Below are positions 12,816 to 18,260 of a stretch of 18,260 nt of DNA, in pieces. The stretch's first letter is position 1. Every line of letters starts with the position of its first letter. Source of the DNA: Microcaldota archaeon (lineage in GTDB: Archaea; Micrarchaeota; Micrarchaeia; Micrarchaeales; CABMGC01); the NCBI GenBank assembly GCA_030040335.1, contig JASHTX010000098.1:1-18260 (forward strand), read 5' to 3'. A program made the position numbers and the translations under genes. Below the pieces are notes generated by a model. That model did no database searches. It was not told where the DNA came from and was given only the letters and a program-made list of their open reading frames with translations.

Positions 12816-12823
12816 CATATAAA
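12816..12823 (-). promoter_or_regulatory. TATA box of the pyrBIC operon
   Basis: TTTATATG on the minus strand lies about 35 bases before the pyrB GTG, giving an inferred start near 12793 and a leader of about ten bases. It sits just after the end of the CYTH gene. Confidence 0.5.
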
Positions 12824-12830
12824 TGCCTTC

Positions 12831-13325
12831 TTATCTGCCGCCTTTCTGCAAGCCCGCAAGACCGTGAAGCGCAAGGCTCCTGTTTGTGTAGCGGTCGTCA
12901 TACGTTATCTCGCGGGAGAACCACGAAGGGGGCGAAAATGACCTTGCCGATCTATTGGACCTGAACTCCACTTCGGCCACTACAAGGCCGCGCAGGCTTC
13001 CTTCAAAGACATCAATCTCTATCTGAAAGCCAGCATACGGCAGCTTGTAGCGCGTCTTTCTTATCACGCTGCCTATGCGCGTCTTCTTTTTATCGTTAAA
13101 GGCTTTCTTGTTGCTCCTTGTCTCTGCCTCGTCCCTCAACAGCCCCCTGCCCGACTTTAGCGTTCTGAAGTAGCTGCCGTTTATTTTCCTCATACGTTCC
13201 TCGCTGTCTCCGAAAATCATCGTGTAGTACTGCTCTATCTCTTCTTTTTCCAGCCTGACAAGGCGCGGCAGCTTTGACCTCTCTACGATCCACCGCCTTT
13301 CTATCTCCTTCCTGGCAAAGACCAT
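12831..13325 (-). CDS. CYTH-domain protein (triphosphate tunnel enzyme)
   Basis: CYTH proteins form a tunnel of strands that binds triphosphates. Members are class IV adenylate cyclases, thiamine triphosphatases or inorganic triphosphatases. This 164-residue protein has the N-terminal ExExK-type motif as EIERR (E7, E9, R11), then EIEQYY, RMRKING, KTRYKLPY, EIDVFEGSLRGLVVAEVEF and the C-terminal ITYDDRYTNRSLA, all in family order. The final motif residue is Arg where Lys is usual. Its ATG follows the permease stop with no gap (TAGATG), so it is the last gene of the ABC exporter operon. The activity cannot be settled from sequence. The phosphate-hydrolysing role is the more common one in prokaryotes. 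Confidence 0.88.
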   Translation of the reverse strand: MVFARKEIERRWIVERSKLPRLVRLEKEEIEQYYTMIFGDSEERMRKINGSYFRTLKSGRGLLRDEAETRSNKKAFNDKKKTRIGSVIRKTRYKLPYAGFQIEIDVFEGSLRGLVVAEVEFRSNRSARSFSPPSWFSREITYDDRYTNRSLALHGLAGLQKGGR

Positions 13326-14687
13326 CTAGAGCTCCCTCAGAGCATCTATCGGCTGCATCTTGCTGGCGCGCCAGGCAGGGTACAGGCCCGCGATCACGCT
13401 GACCCCTACCGCTATTGCCAGCGCTATCAGTATCGTGGAGACTGGGAATGCCGGATGAAGCGATGATAGACCTGAAGAAGTGCTCGTAGTCCCTCCACCC
13501 ACAAAGGTGGCGCCACCTGTGCGGGCGGCCCCTCCTCCGAACCCTCCTCCGCCTCCGCCGAACCCTCCGCCGCCGCCTCCGAAGCTTGATGACGAGGTGG
13601 TGCTGGCGCCTGTAGTGCTGCTTGAACTGCCGCTTGAAAGCCCGGCAAGGCCGTAGGCGGCCCCTGCCCCCACGGCTATCCCGAGCATGCCTCCCAGCAG
13701 GCCTATTATCAGAGCCTGAAGGAGGAAGACAAGCATCACGTGCTTGTTCTTGAATCCTATGGACTTCATTATTCCTATCTCATGCGTGCGCTCCATCACC
13801 GCCATCAGCATTATGTTCATTATCCCGATCGCGGCCACGAGCAGCGAGACGCCAGCTATGACACCGAAAAGTATGGTTATTGAGCCGATGACCGAAGATG
13901 CAGTGGACAGGAGCTGGGATGTCGTCAGCACCCTCGCGCTGCTCCCGTATATTGTTGTTATCAATGACGAGGTTGCGTTCACGCTGCTGAGGTTCTTTGC
14001 AAGTACCACCATCTCGTTGTATGAGGTCCTGTGTAGCAGCACATAAGCAGCCTGGAGTGAGATGAAGACTCCAGTGTCTATCGATATGAGTGAAGTGCCG
14101 TGCGACGGCAGTATGCCAAGTATTGGCACCGTTACTGTTTCGCTGCTGCTGGTCCCGCCACTAGCGGTCCTGGCGCCAGCAAGCTTTAGCGCTGCGCTCT
14201 GCCCTACTGTTATGGTCTGCTGTCCGGCCGCTGTGGAGGGAAAAGCAACGTCATATCCCACAACCGCGTCTGGCGCTATCGTATCCTGGTAGAAACTACC
14301 CTGAAGCGGAGTGACGTTGCCTCCCAGAATCTGCTCGAGGCCCTGCGTGGAAATGCCTATCACGGTCACACTGGTGTTCTGGTTGCCTGCGTACAGCGTC
14401 GCGGACCCTGTCAGAAGCGGAGTCACGTTTGTGACGTTTGGCAGGCCTTCCATGCTGGCCACGTCGCTCTGGGTAAACCCTACATTCGTCGAACTGGTTA
14501 CTATTATAGCCGTGGGCCCCAGCGACTCTAGCGTGCTTGTTATGCTGTTGCTGACGCCAGCTGTGAACGAAGTAAGGGCGACTATGGCCCCTATTCCTAT
14601 TACGACCATCACTATCGTGAGAGCCGTCCTTACCTTCTTCTCGCTCAGGTCATTGTAGCTCAGCCAGAGGATGTCGTTTAAGTCCAT
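13326..14687 (-). CDS. MacB/FtsX-family ABC transporter permease with glycine-rich extracellular loop
   Basis: This 453-residue membrane protein has the MacB-type plan. A cytoplasmic start (DILWLSYNDLSEKKVRTAL) is followed by the first membrane helix near 22-45 and a large extracytoplasmic domain of about 210 residues rich in Ser and Thr. Two further helices around 265-350 hold the conserved coupling loop ERTHEIGIMKSIGF. A last helix near 412-440 ends in YPAWRASKMQPIDALREL, the family's C-terminal signature. Between the third and fourth helices, where the external loop is normally short, lies a roughly 60-residue Ser/Thr/Gly tract (351-410) containing two FGGGGGG units. The ATPase is encoded two genes upstream in the same operon. 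Such systems usually act as mechanical exporters or lipoprotein/peptide transporters; the cargo is unknown. Confidence 0.9.
   Translation of the reverse strand: MDLNDILWLSYNDLSEKKVRTALTIVMVVIGIGAIVALTSFTAGVSNSITSTLESLGPTAIIVTSSTNVGFTQSDVASMEGLPNVTNVTPLLTGSATLYAGNQNTSVTVIGISTQGLEQILGGNVTPLQGSFYQDTIAPDAVVGYDVAFPSTAAGQQTITVGQSAALKLAGARTASGGTSSSETVTVPILGILPSHGTSLISIDTGVFISLQAAYVLLHRTSYNEMVVLAKNLSSVNATSSLITTIYGSSARVLTTSQLLSTASSVIGSITILFGVIAGVSLLVAAIGIMNIMLMAVMERTHEIGIMKSIGFKNKHVMLVFLLQALIIGLLGGMLGIAVGAGAAYGLAGLSSGSSSSTTGASTTSSSSFGGGGGGFGGGGGGFGGGAARTGGATFVGGGTTSTSSGLSSLHPAFPVSTILIALAIAVGVSVIAGLYPAWRASKMQPIDALREL
13530..13583 (-). repeat. 21-base tandem repeat coding for FGGGGGG
   Basis: Inside the permease gene two imperfect 21-base units (13583-13563 and 13562-13542) and a 12-base partial unit code for FGGGGGG, FGGGGGG and FGGG. 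Copies keep the frame, so a change in copy number would alter the loop length without breaking the protein. Confidence 0.75.
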
Positions 14688-14717
14688 GCGCGTTACCGTG
14701 TATCAAAGGAGCCACGG

Positions 14718-16028
14718 TCACTTTTTCTGGCGCTGCTCCTTGCCCTCACGTCCCAGAAGCTTCCTGATCGAACTCCTTTTTAAGTAGACAATCACCAAGA
14801 CCACAACTATTACTATTACGACAACTATTGTGATTAAACCTCCGCCTCTGCTTCTTCCGCCCGTGTAGTACCTAGTGCCGTTCGCTGAAACTGCAACCGC
14901 ACCTGATGCGGAGCTGAAGTTTCGCGCTGACAGGCTGGAGGTCAGAGTGACCGGGATATTGATTGTTGTGTTGATCGTCTGACGCAGGGCGTTCAGGTAG
15001 CTTATGACTACAGGTATGGTGTATGTGCCCTTTTTCAGAGACGCGTTGGCTATCAGCGTCATTGTGACCGGCACCTGCGTGTCTACGGACATATCGCCTA
15101 CGAAGTTAGAACCAGTTCCATATACCGTTATGCCGCCCGGCGGTTCCGGAGTTACCGTTACGGCCGTTGCCCCCGTTGTTCCAGTGTCTGTGAGTATCAT
15201 CGAGACAGAGAAGATTGATCCTGTTGTAGGGCTCGATGGCGAGAACGTTATGCTCGATCCGGTCATGTTTATTATTCCTATTGAGAGCGTTGGAAAAGTG
15301 TCCAGTATCTGGACTGGGTTGGTGCCCTTGTAGAGCTCCAGAGAAACGTTCAGAGGGAACGTTTGGGCTGCGTCACTAAAGACAAATGTTTTCTCCTTCA
15401 CGCTCTTTGTTTGTCCGGCACTCAGGCTGCCCACGCTGATCGGCTGGGTTGTCAGTATTGCCGCATCCACAGAAGGTATTGACATCTGGAGCGAGATCGC
15501 GCTCAGTGTTGTGTTGCCTACGTTCGTAAGGTTCAGTGTTATGTTCTCCACCTGACCCGAAGTAATTATCTGGTTTGTCTGCACCAACAGCTGAGATGGG
15601 CAGGTCTCAACCCCGAAGCTTACGTTCCTTATCTCGCTGTCTGAATAGAGTTCGAAATAGTTGTAGTTCACTGTTACGCCTGCGGAGACAAGGTTTGAGG
15701 TGTTAAGGCTGACGAAAATGGGAAGATTGACGCTTATGCTGCCGTTTGCCGGGATCGTTGCCTCGTTCACTGTGCCGTTGCCTATCGCGTACACATTTCT
15801 CGATGCAACCAGGCCCACCTGAAGGCTGGTCATGTTCGTCGCTCCAGGGTTAGTCACCAATACCTTTATGTTGTTCTGGATTCCCCTGCACAGGGTGAGC
15901 GTTGATGTGCTTATCTGGAAAGCGGGCGGCGGAGGTATGGGCGTTGGGCCGCTTGTTGTTGCAAGCACTACCGTGGGTGCAAGCGCCGCGAACAGCAACA
16001 TTATCTTCAAAATGTCGTTTGTCTTCAA
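14718..16028 (-). CDS. Secreted, membrane-anchored beta-domain protein of the exporter operon
   Basis: The product (436 residues from TTG at 16028) starts with a signal-like segment ILKIMLLFAALAPTVVLA. It continues with about three beta-sandwich repeats of the CARDB/NEW3 kind, visible as NNIKVLVTNPGATNMTSLQV, ENITLNLTNVGNTTLSAISL and SVSMILTDTGTTGATAVTV. It closes with a Gly/Arg linker, one strong membrane helix (LITIVVVIVIVVVLVIVYL) and a basic cytoplasmic tail. The domains carry many N-x-S/T sequons and two lone cysteines. The TTG overlaps the ATPase stop by four bases (TTGA), which is why I reject a longer frame that reaches into the ATPase gene. Sitting between ATPase and permease genes, it is probably a cell-surface partner of the exporter, perhaps in the place of the adaptor used in bacteria. 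That role is inferred. Confidence 0.8.
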   Translation of the reverse strand: MKTNDILKIMLLFAALAPTVVLATTSGPTPIPPPPAFQISTSTLTLCRGIQNNIKVLVTNPGATNMTSLQVGLVASRNVYAIGNGTVNEATIPANGSISVNLPIFVSLNTSNLVSAGVTVNYNYFELYSDSEIRNVSFGVETCPSQLLVQTNQIITSGQVENITLNLTNVGNTTLSAISLQMSIPSVDAAILTTQPISVGSLSAGQTKSVKEKTFVFSDAAQTFPLNVSLELYKGTNPVQILDTFPTLSIGIINMTGSSITFSPSSPTTGSIFSVSMILTDTGTTGATAVTVTPEPPGGITVYGTGSNFVGDMSVDTQVPVTMTLIANASLKKGTYTIPVVISYLNALRQTINTTINIPVTLTSSLSARNFSSASGAVAVSANGTRYYTGGRSRGGGLITIVVVIVIVVVLVIVYLKRSSIRKLLGREGKEQRQKK

Positions 16029-16717
16029 TTCATCACATCTTTCTCTATCGTACCATCTTTTATGTGTATGACGCGATCGCAATGCTTGGTTATGTCTAGG
16101 TTGTGTGTGATCATTATTATCGTGACCTTTCTGCTTTTCGATATCCCCCTGAGCAATCTTATAACCTCGTCTCCAGACTTTGTGTCAAGGTTGCCTGTCG
16201 GCTCGTCGGCCAGCACCAGCGTTGGCTCGTTTACCAGCGCGCGTGCAATCGCAACCCTCTGCTGCTCTCCCCCGCTTAGCTGCGTTGGCTTGAGCTTCAG
16301 CCTTTCTCCAAGGCCGAGCTGTGTCAGCAGGGCATCGGCCCTTTTCCTCCTCTCTGCCTGAGGCATGTCGACTATCATAAGCGGCAGCTCTACGTTCTTC
16401 TCCGCGTCGAGGCCCGTGATCAGGTTAAAGCTCTGGAAAACAAAGCCTAGTTTCTTGTTCCTGAACTCCGCAAGCTCATCACCTGTCATTTTCGAGGTGG
16501 CAAGACCGTCTATGTATATCTCTCCGCTTGTCGGTCTGTCTATGGTGCCGAGCATGTGCATGAGTGTTGACTTGCCGCTGCCAGAAGGCCCCACTATCGC
16601 GACAAACTGACCCTGTTTTAGCGTGAAGGATACTTTCTTCAGTGCCTCTACCTTTATCTCTCCTGACTCGTACACCTTTGTAACATTGTTTACCCTAACA
16701 GGGTAATCCGCTGCCAT
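16025..16717 (-). CDS. ABC transporter ATP-binding protein (LolD/MacB type)
   Basis: This 230-residue ATPase has every motif of the family: Walker A GPSGSGKST (near 43-51), the Q loop VFQSFN, signature LSGGEQQRVAIARAL, Walker B LVLADEPTGNLD and the switch histidine in ITHN. Its VYESGEIKVEALKKVSF start and the DEPTGNLDT ending are typical of ATPases paired with MacB/FtsX permeases, and such a permease lies two genes downstream. It is the first gene of the four-gene operon. A T-rich TATA element is centred 26 bases before the ATG, so the mRNA is probably leaderless. Confidence 0.95.
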   Translation of the reverse strand: MAADYPVRVNNVTKVYESGEIKVEALKKVSFTLKQGQFVAIVGPSGSGKSTLMHMLGTIDRPTSGEIYIDGLATSKMTGDELAEFRNKKLGFVFQSFNLITGLDAEKNVELPLMIVDMPQAERRKRADALLTQLGLGERLKLKPTQLSGGEQQRVAIARALVNEPTLVLADEPTGNLDTKSGDEVIRLLRGISKSRKVTIIMITHNLDITKHCDRVIHIKDGTIEKDVMN

Positions 16718-16740
16718 GATTGAGATTTTGTCTTAAAGCT

Positions 16741-16746
16741 TAAAAA
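16741..16746 (-). promoter_or_regulatory. TATA element of the exporter operon (leaderless start)
   Basis: TTTTTA followed by AGC on the minus strand is centred about 26 bases before the ATG at 16717, the distance expected between an archaeal TATA box and the transcript start. The first transcribed base would be at or next to the A of the ATG. Confidence 0.4.
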
Positions 16747-16809
16747 GTAGCCTGCACATTTCGGTTTTAGATTTCTCTCGAAAAATAGCGACAGTAAGCA
16801 GCCGCCTTA

Positions 16810-16834
16810 AATAAAAAGAGGGGCCGAAGCCCCC
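16810..16834 (-). terminator. Hairpin plus T-run terminator after the two-repeat protein gene
   Basis: On the minus strand GGGGCTTCGGCCCC forms a perfect five-base stem closed by a C(UUCG)G tetraloop, followed by TCTTTTTATTT. It starts eight bases after the stop of the small gene at 16842 and would stop its transcript before the exporter promoter. A hairpin of this quality is unusual in archaea, where T-runs alone often suffice. Confidence 0.7.
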
Positions 16835-16841
16835 AAAAAAC

Positions 16842-17066
16842 TTACCTTCTGCCCTTTCTGTTCATCTTTGCCCTTGCTACATAGCCGGCCTTGTCTATGA
16901 AGTAGAGATAGCCCTCTGCCCTCATAACCTTCTCACTGCCGACTCTTGACTTCCTTCCCCTTGTGTTCGTCTTCATCGGTGTCCTCCACACATAGCCGTC
17001 CTTACCCAGGTAGTAAAGATAGCCGTCTTCTCTGGATACTCTCTCACGAGTCATTCTTTCAGCCAT
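16842..17066 (-). CDS. Small basic protein with two GYLYYL..DGYV repeats
   Basis: The 74-residue product is very basic and consists mainly of two copies of one motif: DGYLYYLGKDGYVWRTPMK (14-32) and EGYLYFIDKAGYVARAKMN (51-69), joined by an Arg/Lys-rich linker and ended by KGRR. The aromatic pattern suggests two beta-hairpins. I have an impression of similar short repeat proteins in other archaea and in bacteria, but cannot name a function; nucleic-acid binding is a guess from the charge. The ATG at 17066 is chosen because GTGAT precedes it and the TATA box at 17097-17104 puts the transcript start near 17074. A frame starting nine codons earlier would begin upstream of that start. It has its own promoter and strong terminator. 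Confidence 0.75.
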   Translation of the reverse strand: MAERMTRERVSREDGYLYYLGKDGYVWRTPMKTNTRGRKSRVGSEKVMRAEGYLYFIDKAGYVARAKMNRKGRR

Positions 17067-17096
17067 TAAATCACGATAGTAAATGCCTGACACAGT

Positions 17097-17104
17097 TTAT
17101 ATAT
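17097..17104 (-). promoter_or_regulatory. TATA box of the two-repeat protein gene
   Basis: TATATAAA on the minus strand is centred about 26 bases before 17074, where the eight-base leader GTGATTTA begins directly before the ATG. The same leader occurs before the coiled-coil gene ATG at 3722. Confidence 0.55.
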
Positions 17105-17166
17105 CTATCGTCGAAATGACGTCAGTAAAATACAAGGAGTCGGGAAATTGCGTTAATAATGCTCTC

Positions 17167-17174
17167 TTTTTATA
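17167..17174 (+). promoter_or_regulatory. TATA box of the PAC2 gene
   Basis: TTTTTATA on the + strand points to a start near 17197, five bases before the ATG at 17202, which argues against the in-frame TTG at 17181. Confidence 0.45.
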
Positions 17175-17201
17175 CTTTGCTTGCTCAATCCAATTGATGC
17201 T

Positions 17202-17936
17202 ATGATCGAGATCGTGCTTCATTCAGAAGTGAACCTCAAGGGCTACACGCTGATAGAGGGCTTTCCTGGCGCGGGCCTCGTGGGCCCCATGGCCGCTAGC
17301 TACATGATAGAGAAACTGGGGATGAGCAGCATCGGTCACATCGAGAGCGACCTCTTCCCGCCTATAGCAGCGGTGCACGACGGCGTGCCAATGCACACCG
17401 CGAGGCTGTACATGGACACCAAGAACAAACTGGTCGTGGTGCTGTCCGAGTTCACGATACCGCAGAACGTAGTCTACCAATTGGCAAACGAACTTCTCTC
17501 TTTCATAAGGAAGACAGGGATAAGCAGAGTGGTCTCGATAGGCGGCATGCCTGCTCAGAAACAGAGCGACATTACCTATATAATCTCATCAGATCCTGAG
17601 ACCGTAAAAAAAGCTACAAAAGAAGGATTAAAGCCGGTGCGCGAGGGCGTCATCGCAGGTGTGAGCGCGCTGCTGATAACTGGCGCGAGGGAGTTCAAGA
17701 TTCCGATGACAAACCTGCTCGTAGAGGTGGATCCTGCAGTAATGGATCCCAAGTACGCCGAGATAGCAATCCAAGGATTGCAGAAACTGATGAACATAGA
17801 TATCGACCTACAGGACCTTGAGAAGGAAGCAAAGGAGGTCGAATCAAGAGTCAGGGACATGATGAAGCAGGCAAAGACTTCCCGCGAGCACTACAGCAAG
17901 GCCGAAGAGGTATCTGGACCGCCTTCTGTAGGCTGA
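17202..17936 (+). CDS. PAC2-family protein (proteasome assembly chaperone-like)
   Basis: The 244-residue product belongs to the archaeal PAC2 family, related to eukaryotic proteasome assembly chaperone 2. Visible family features are the N-terminal GYTLIEGFPGAGLVG (14-28), the ESDLFPPIAAVHDG segment, the strand and turn VVSIGGMPA, and GVSALLITGAREF. A charged helical tail (DLEKEAKEVESRVRDMMK) follows, which could mediate assembly. No proteasome gene is in the window, and archaeal PAC2 proteins have no firmly settled role, so the chaperone function is only a family inference. The ATG at 17202 is favoured by the TATA spacing. The tRNA-Leu gene begins 14 bases downstream, so the two may share a transcript. 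Confidence 0.88.
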   Translation: MIEIVLHSEVNLKGYTLIEGFPGAGLVGPMAASYMIEKLGMSSIGHIESDLFPPIAAVHDGVPMHTARLYMDTKNKLVVVLSEFTIPQNVVYQLANELLSFIRKTGISRVVSIGGMPAQKQSDITYIISSDPETVKKATKEGLKPVREGVIAGVSALLITGAREFKIPMTNLLVEVDPAVMDPKYAEIAIQGLQKLMNIDIDLQDLEKEAKEVESRVRDMMKQAKTSREHYSKAEEVSGPPSVG

Positions 17937-17949
17937 CATCACGCTGAAT

Positions 17950-18052
17950 GCAGGGGTGGCAGAGTCTGGTTTGGCATCAGCCACGGAAAAACGCGCAGGA
18001 CTTAAGATCCTGTGGCCTAGTGCCTTCGAGAGTTCAAATCTCTCCCCCTGCA
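17950..18052 (+). tRNA. tRNA-Leu (anticodon UAA) with a probable D-loop intron
   Basis: The acceptor GCAGGGG pairs with CCCCTGC. The anticodon arm is CAGGA-CTTAAGA-TCCTG with anticodon TAA at 18003-18005. The long variable arm has stem GGC/GCC, the T arm is GAGAG-TTCAAAT-CTCTC and the discriminator is A. All of this fits a type II tRNA-Leu. The stretch from position 8 to 26 is 39 bases where about 20 are expected. Removing 17971-17989 gives an 84-base tRNA with a normal D loop containing G18-G19. The resulting D stem has two Watson-Crick pairs and one A-C mismatch. CCA is not encoded. Confidence 0.9.
17971..17989 (+). other. Candidate 19-base tRNA intron in the D loop (bulge-helix-bulge)
   Basis: Around the extra bases a bulge-helix-bulge can be drawn. 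Exon bases TCTG (17965-17968) pair with CGGA (17984-17987) as the four-base central helix. The two three-base bulges are GTT (17969-17971) and AAA (17988-17990), and the inner hairpin is TGGC-ATCA-GCCA (17972-17983). Cutting after the second base of each bulge removes exactly 19 bases. The outer helix is weak or missing, so this would be a relaxed motif. Confidence 0.65.
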
Positions 18053-18071
18053 ATGAAAACTGGGTGACTTC

Positions 18072-18260
18072 GTGAACGACGTTGACGAGTACGTGAAGAA
18101 ACTTGATCCCAAAACGAGGGCTCTGACTAATAGGTTGAGGGCAATCGTCAAGAAAGCGCTGCCGGATTCGAAGGAAGTGATCAAATGGAGGAATCCTACG
18201 TATCTAGTGGATGGAGAAAATGTGGCATGGATAATGAACTACAAAGATCATGCAGACTTC
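18072..18260 (+). CDS. DUF1801-family protein (5' part, cut by the window end)
   Basis: Sixty-three codons are visible, beginning MNDVDEYVKKLDPKTRAL and running to the end of the window. The pattern LRAIVKKALPDSKEVIKW, then NPTYLVDGENVAWIMNYKDHADF, matches the start of DUF1801 (YdhG-like) domains, small alpha-beta proteins of unknown biochemical role, usually about 120-140 residues. The GTG start has GGGTGA four bases upstream as a ribosome site, 20 bases after the end of tRNA-Leu. No function is assigned. Confidence 0.8.
   Translation, partial: MNDVDEYVKKLDPKTRALTNRLRAIVKKALPDSKEVIKWRNPTYLVDGENVAWIMNYKDHADF

Noticed and set aside
14718..16028. Surface-protein gene as an S-layer protein
   Set aside because: At 436 residues with one C-terminal helix and a place between ATPase and permease genes, an exporter partner is more likely than a main S-layer subunit. 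The idea is not excluded outright.
16029..16082. Longer start of the surface protein at 16082
   Set aside because: The extra residues are charged, overlap the ATPase gene by more than 50 bases and would hide the signal peptide. The TTG overlapping the ATPase stop fits better.
1..18260. CRISPR arrays, insertion sequences, toxin-antitoxin pairs
   Set aside because: No regularly spaced repeats, transposase motifs, terminal inverted repeats or recognisable toxin-antitoxin pair were seen on either strand.

Overview
The window is archaeal. It carries archaeal Rad50, aEF-1beta with its small zinc-ribbon partner, a PyrB/PyrI aspartate carbamoyltransferase with regulatory subunit, a PAC2 protein and a Mut7-C protein. 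TATA boxes lie about 26 bases before the inferred transcript starts, ribosome sites of the GTGAT/GGAGGT type are present, and one tRNA gene looks interrupted by a bulge-helix-bulge intron. Genes are tightly packed, with 1-8 base overlaps and convergent genes that run into each other. This compactness and the non-canonical tRNA intron would suit a small-genome (DPANN/Micrarchaeota-like) or Thermoplasmata-like archaeon, but that placement is an inference from style and not from a marker gene.

Layout. (1) 1-3000: the C-terminal end of a membrane protein on + faces a minus-strand operon of rad50 followed by an HD-domain nucleotide phosphohydrolase. (2) 3000-4750: an unrecognised coiled-coil protein diverges from a Mut7-C nuclease-like gene. 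The latter overlaps, tail to tail, a minus-strand pair made of a 55-residue zinc ribbon translationally coupled to aEF-1beta. (3) 4751-5394: a tRNA-Arg(GCG) gene, an AT-richer GNAT acetyltransferase gene, then a 28-base copy of the tRNA 3' end. This is the layout left by tRNA-targeted integration. (4) 5375-7472: a minus-strand pair of a short 6-phosphogluconate dehydrogenase and a Gfo/Idh/MocA-fold dehydrogenase that shows glucose-6-phosphate-dehydrogenase-like motifs. The pair is a candidate oxidative pentose phosphate module. (5) 7552-12823: pyrF-pyrE-pyrD on + converge with pyrB-pyrI-pyrC on -, giving every step from carbamoyl phosphate plus aspartate to UMP. PyrF is of the eukaryotic URA3/UMPS type, and PyrE has altered active-site loops. 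(6) 12831-16746: a minus-strand operon of ABC ATPase, secreted membrane-anchored beta-domain protein, MacB/FtsX permease with a glycine-rich extracellular loop, and a CYTH phosphohydrolase/cyclase. (7) 16810-18260: a small basic two-repeat protein with a strong terminator, a divergent PAC2 gene, tRNA-Leu(UAA) with a probable 19-base D-loop intron, and the start of a DUF1801 gene.

The most interesting points are the putative archaeal G6PDH-6PGDH pair, the tRNA-Leu D-loop intron, the tRNA-Arg/GNAT integration scar, the eukaryote-type OMP decarboxylase next to an odd OPRT, and the exporter operon with an expandable poly-glycine loop. No CRISPR array, transposase or intact mobile element was found. 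No gene-free stretch exceeds 300 bases.
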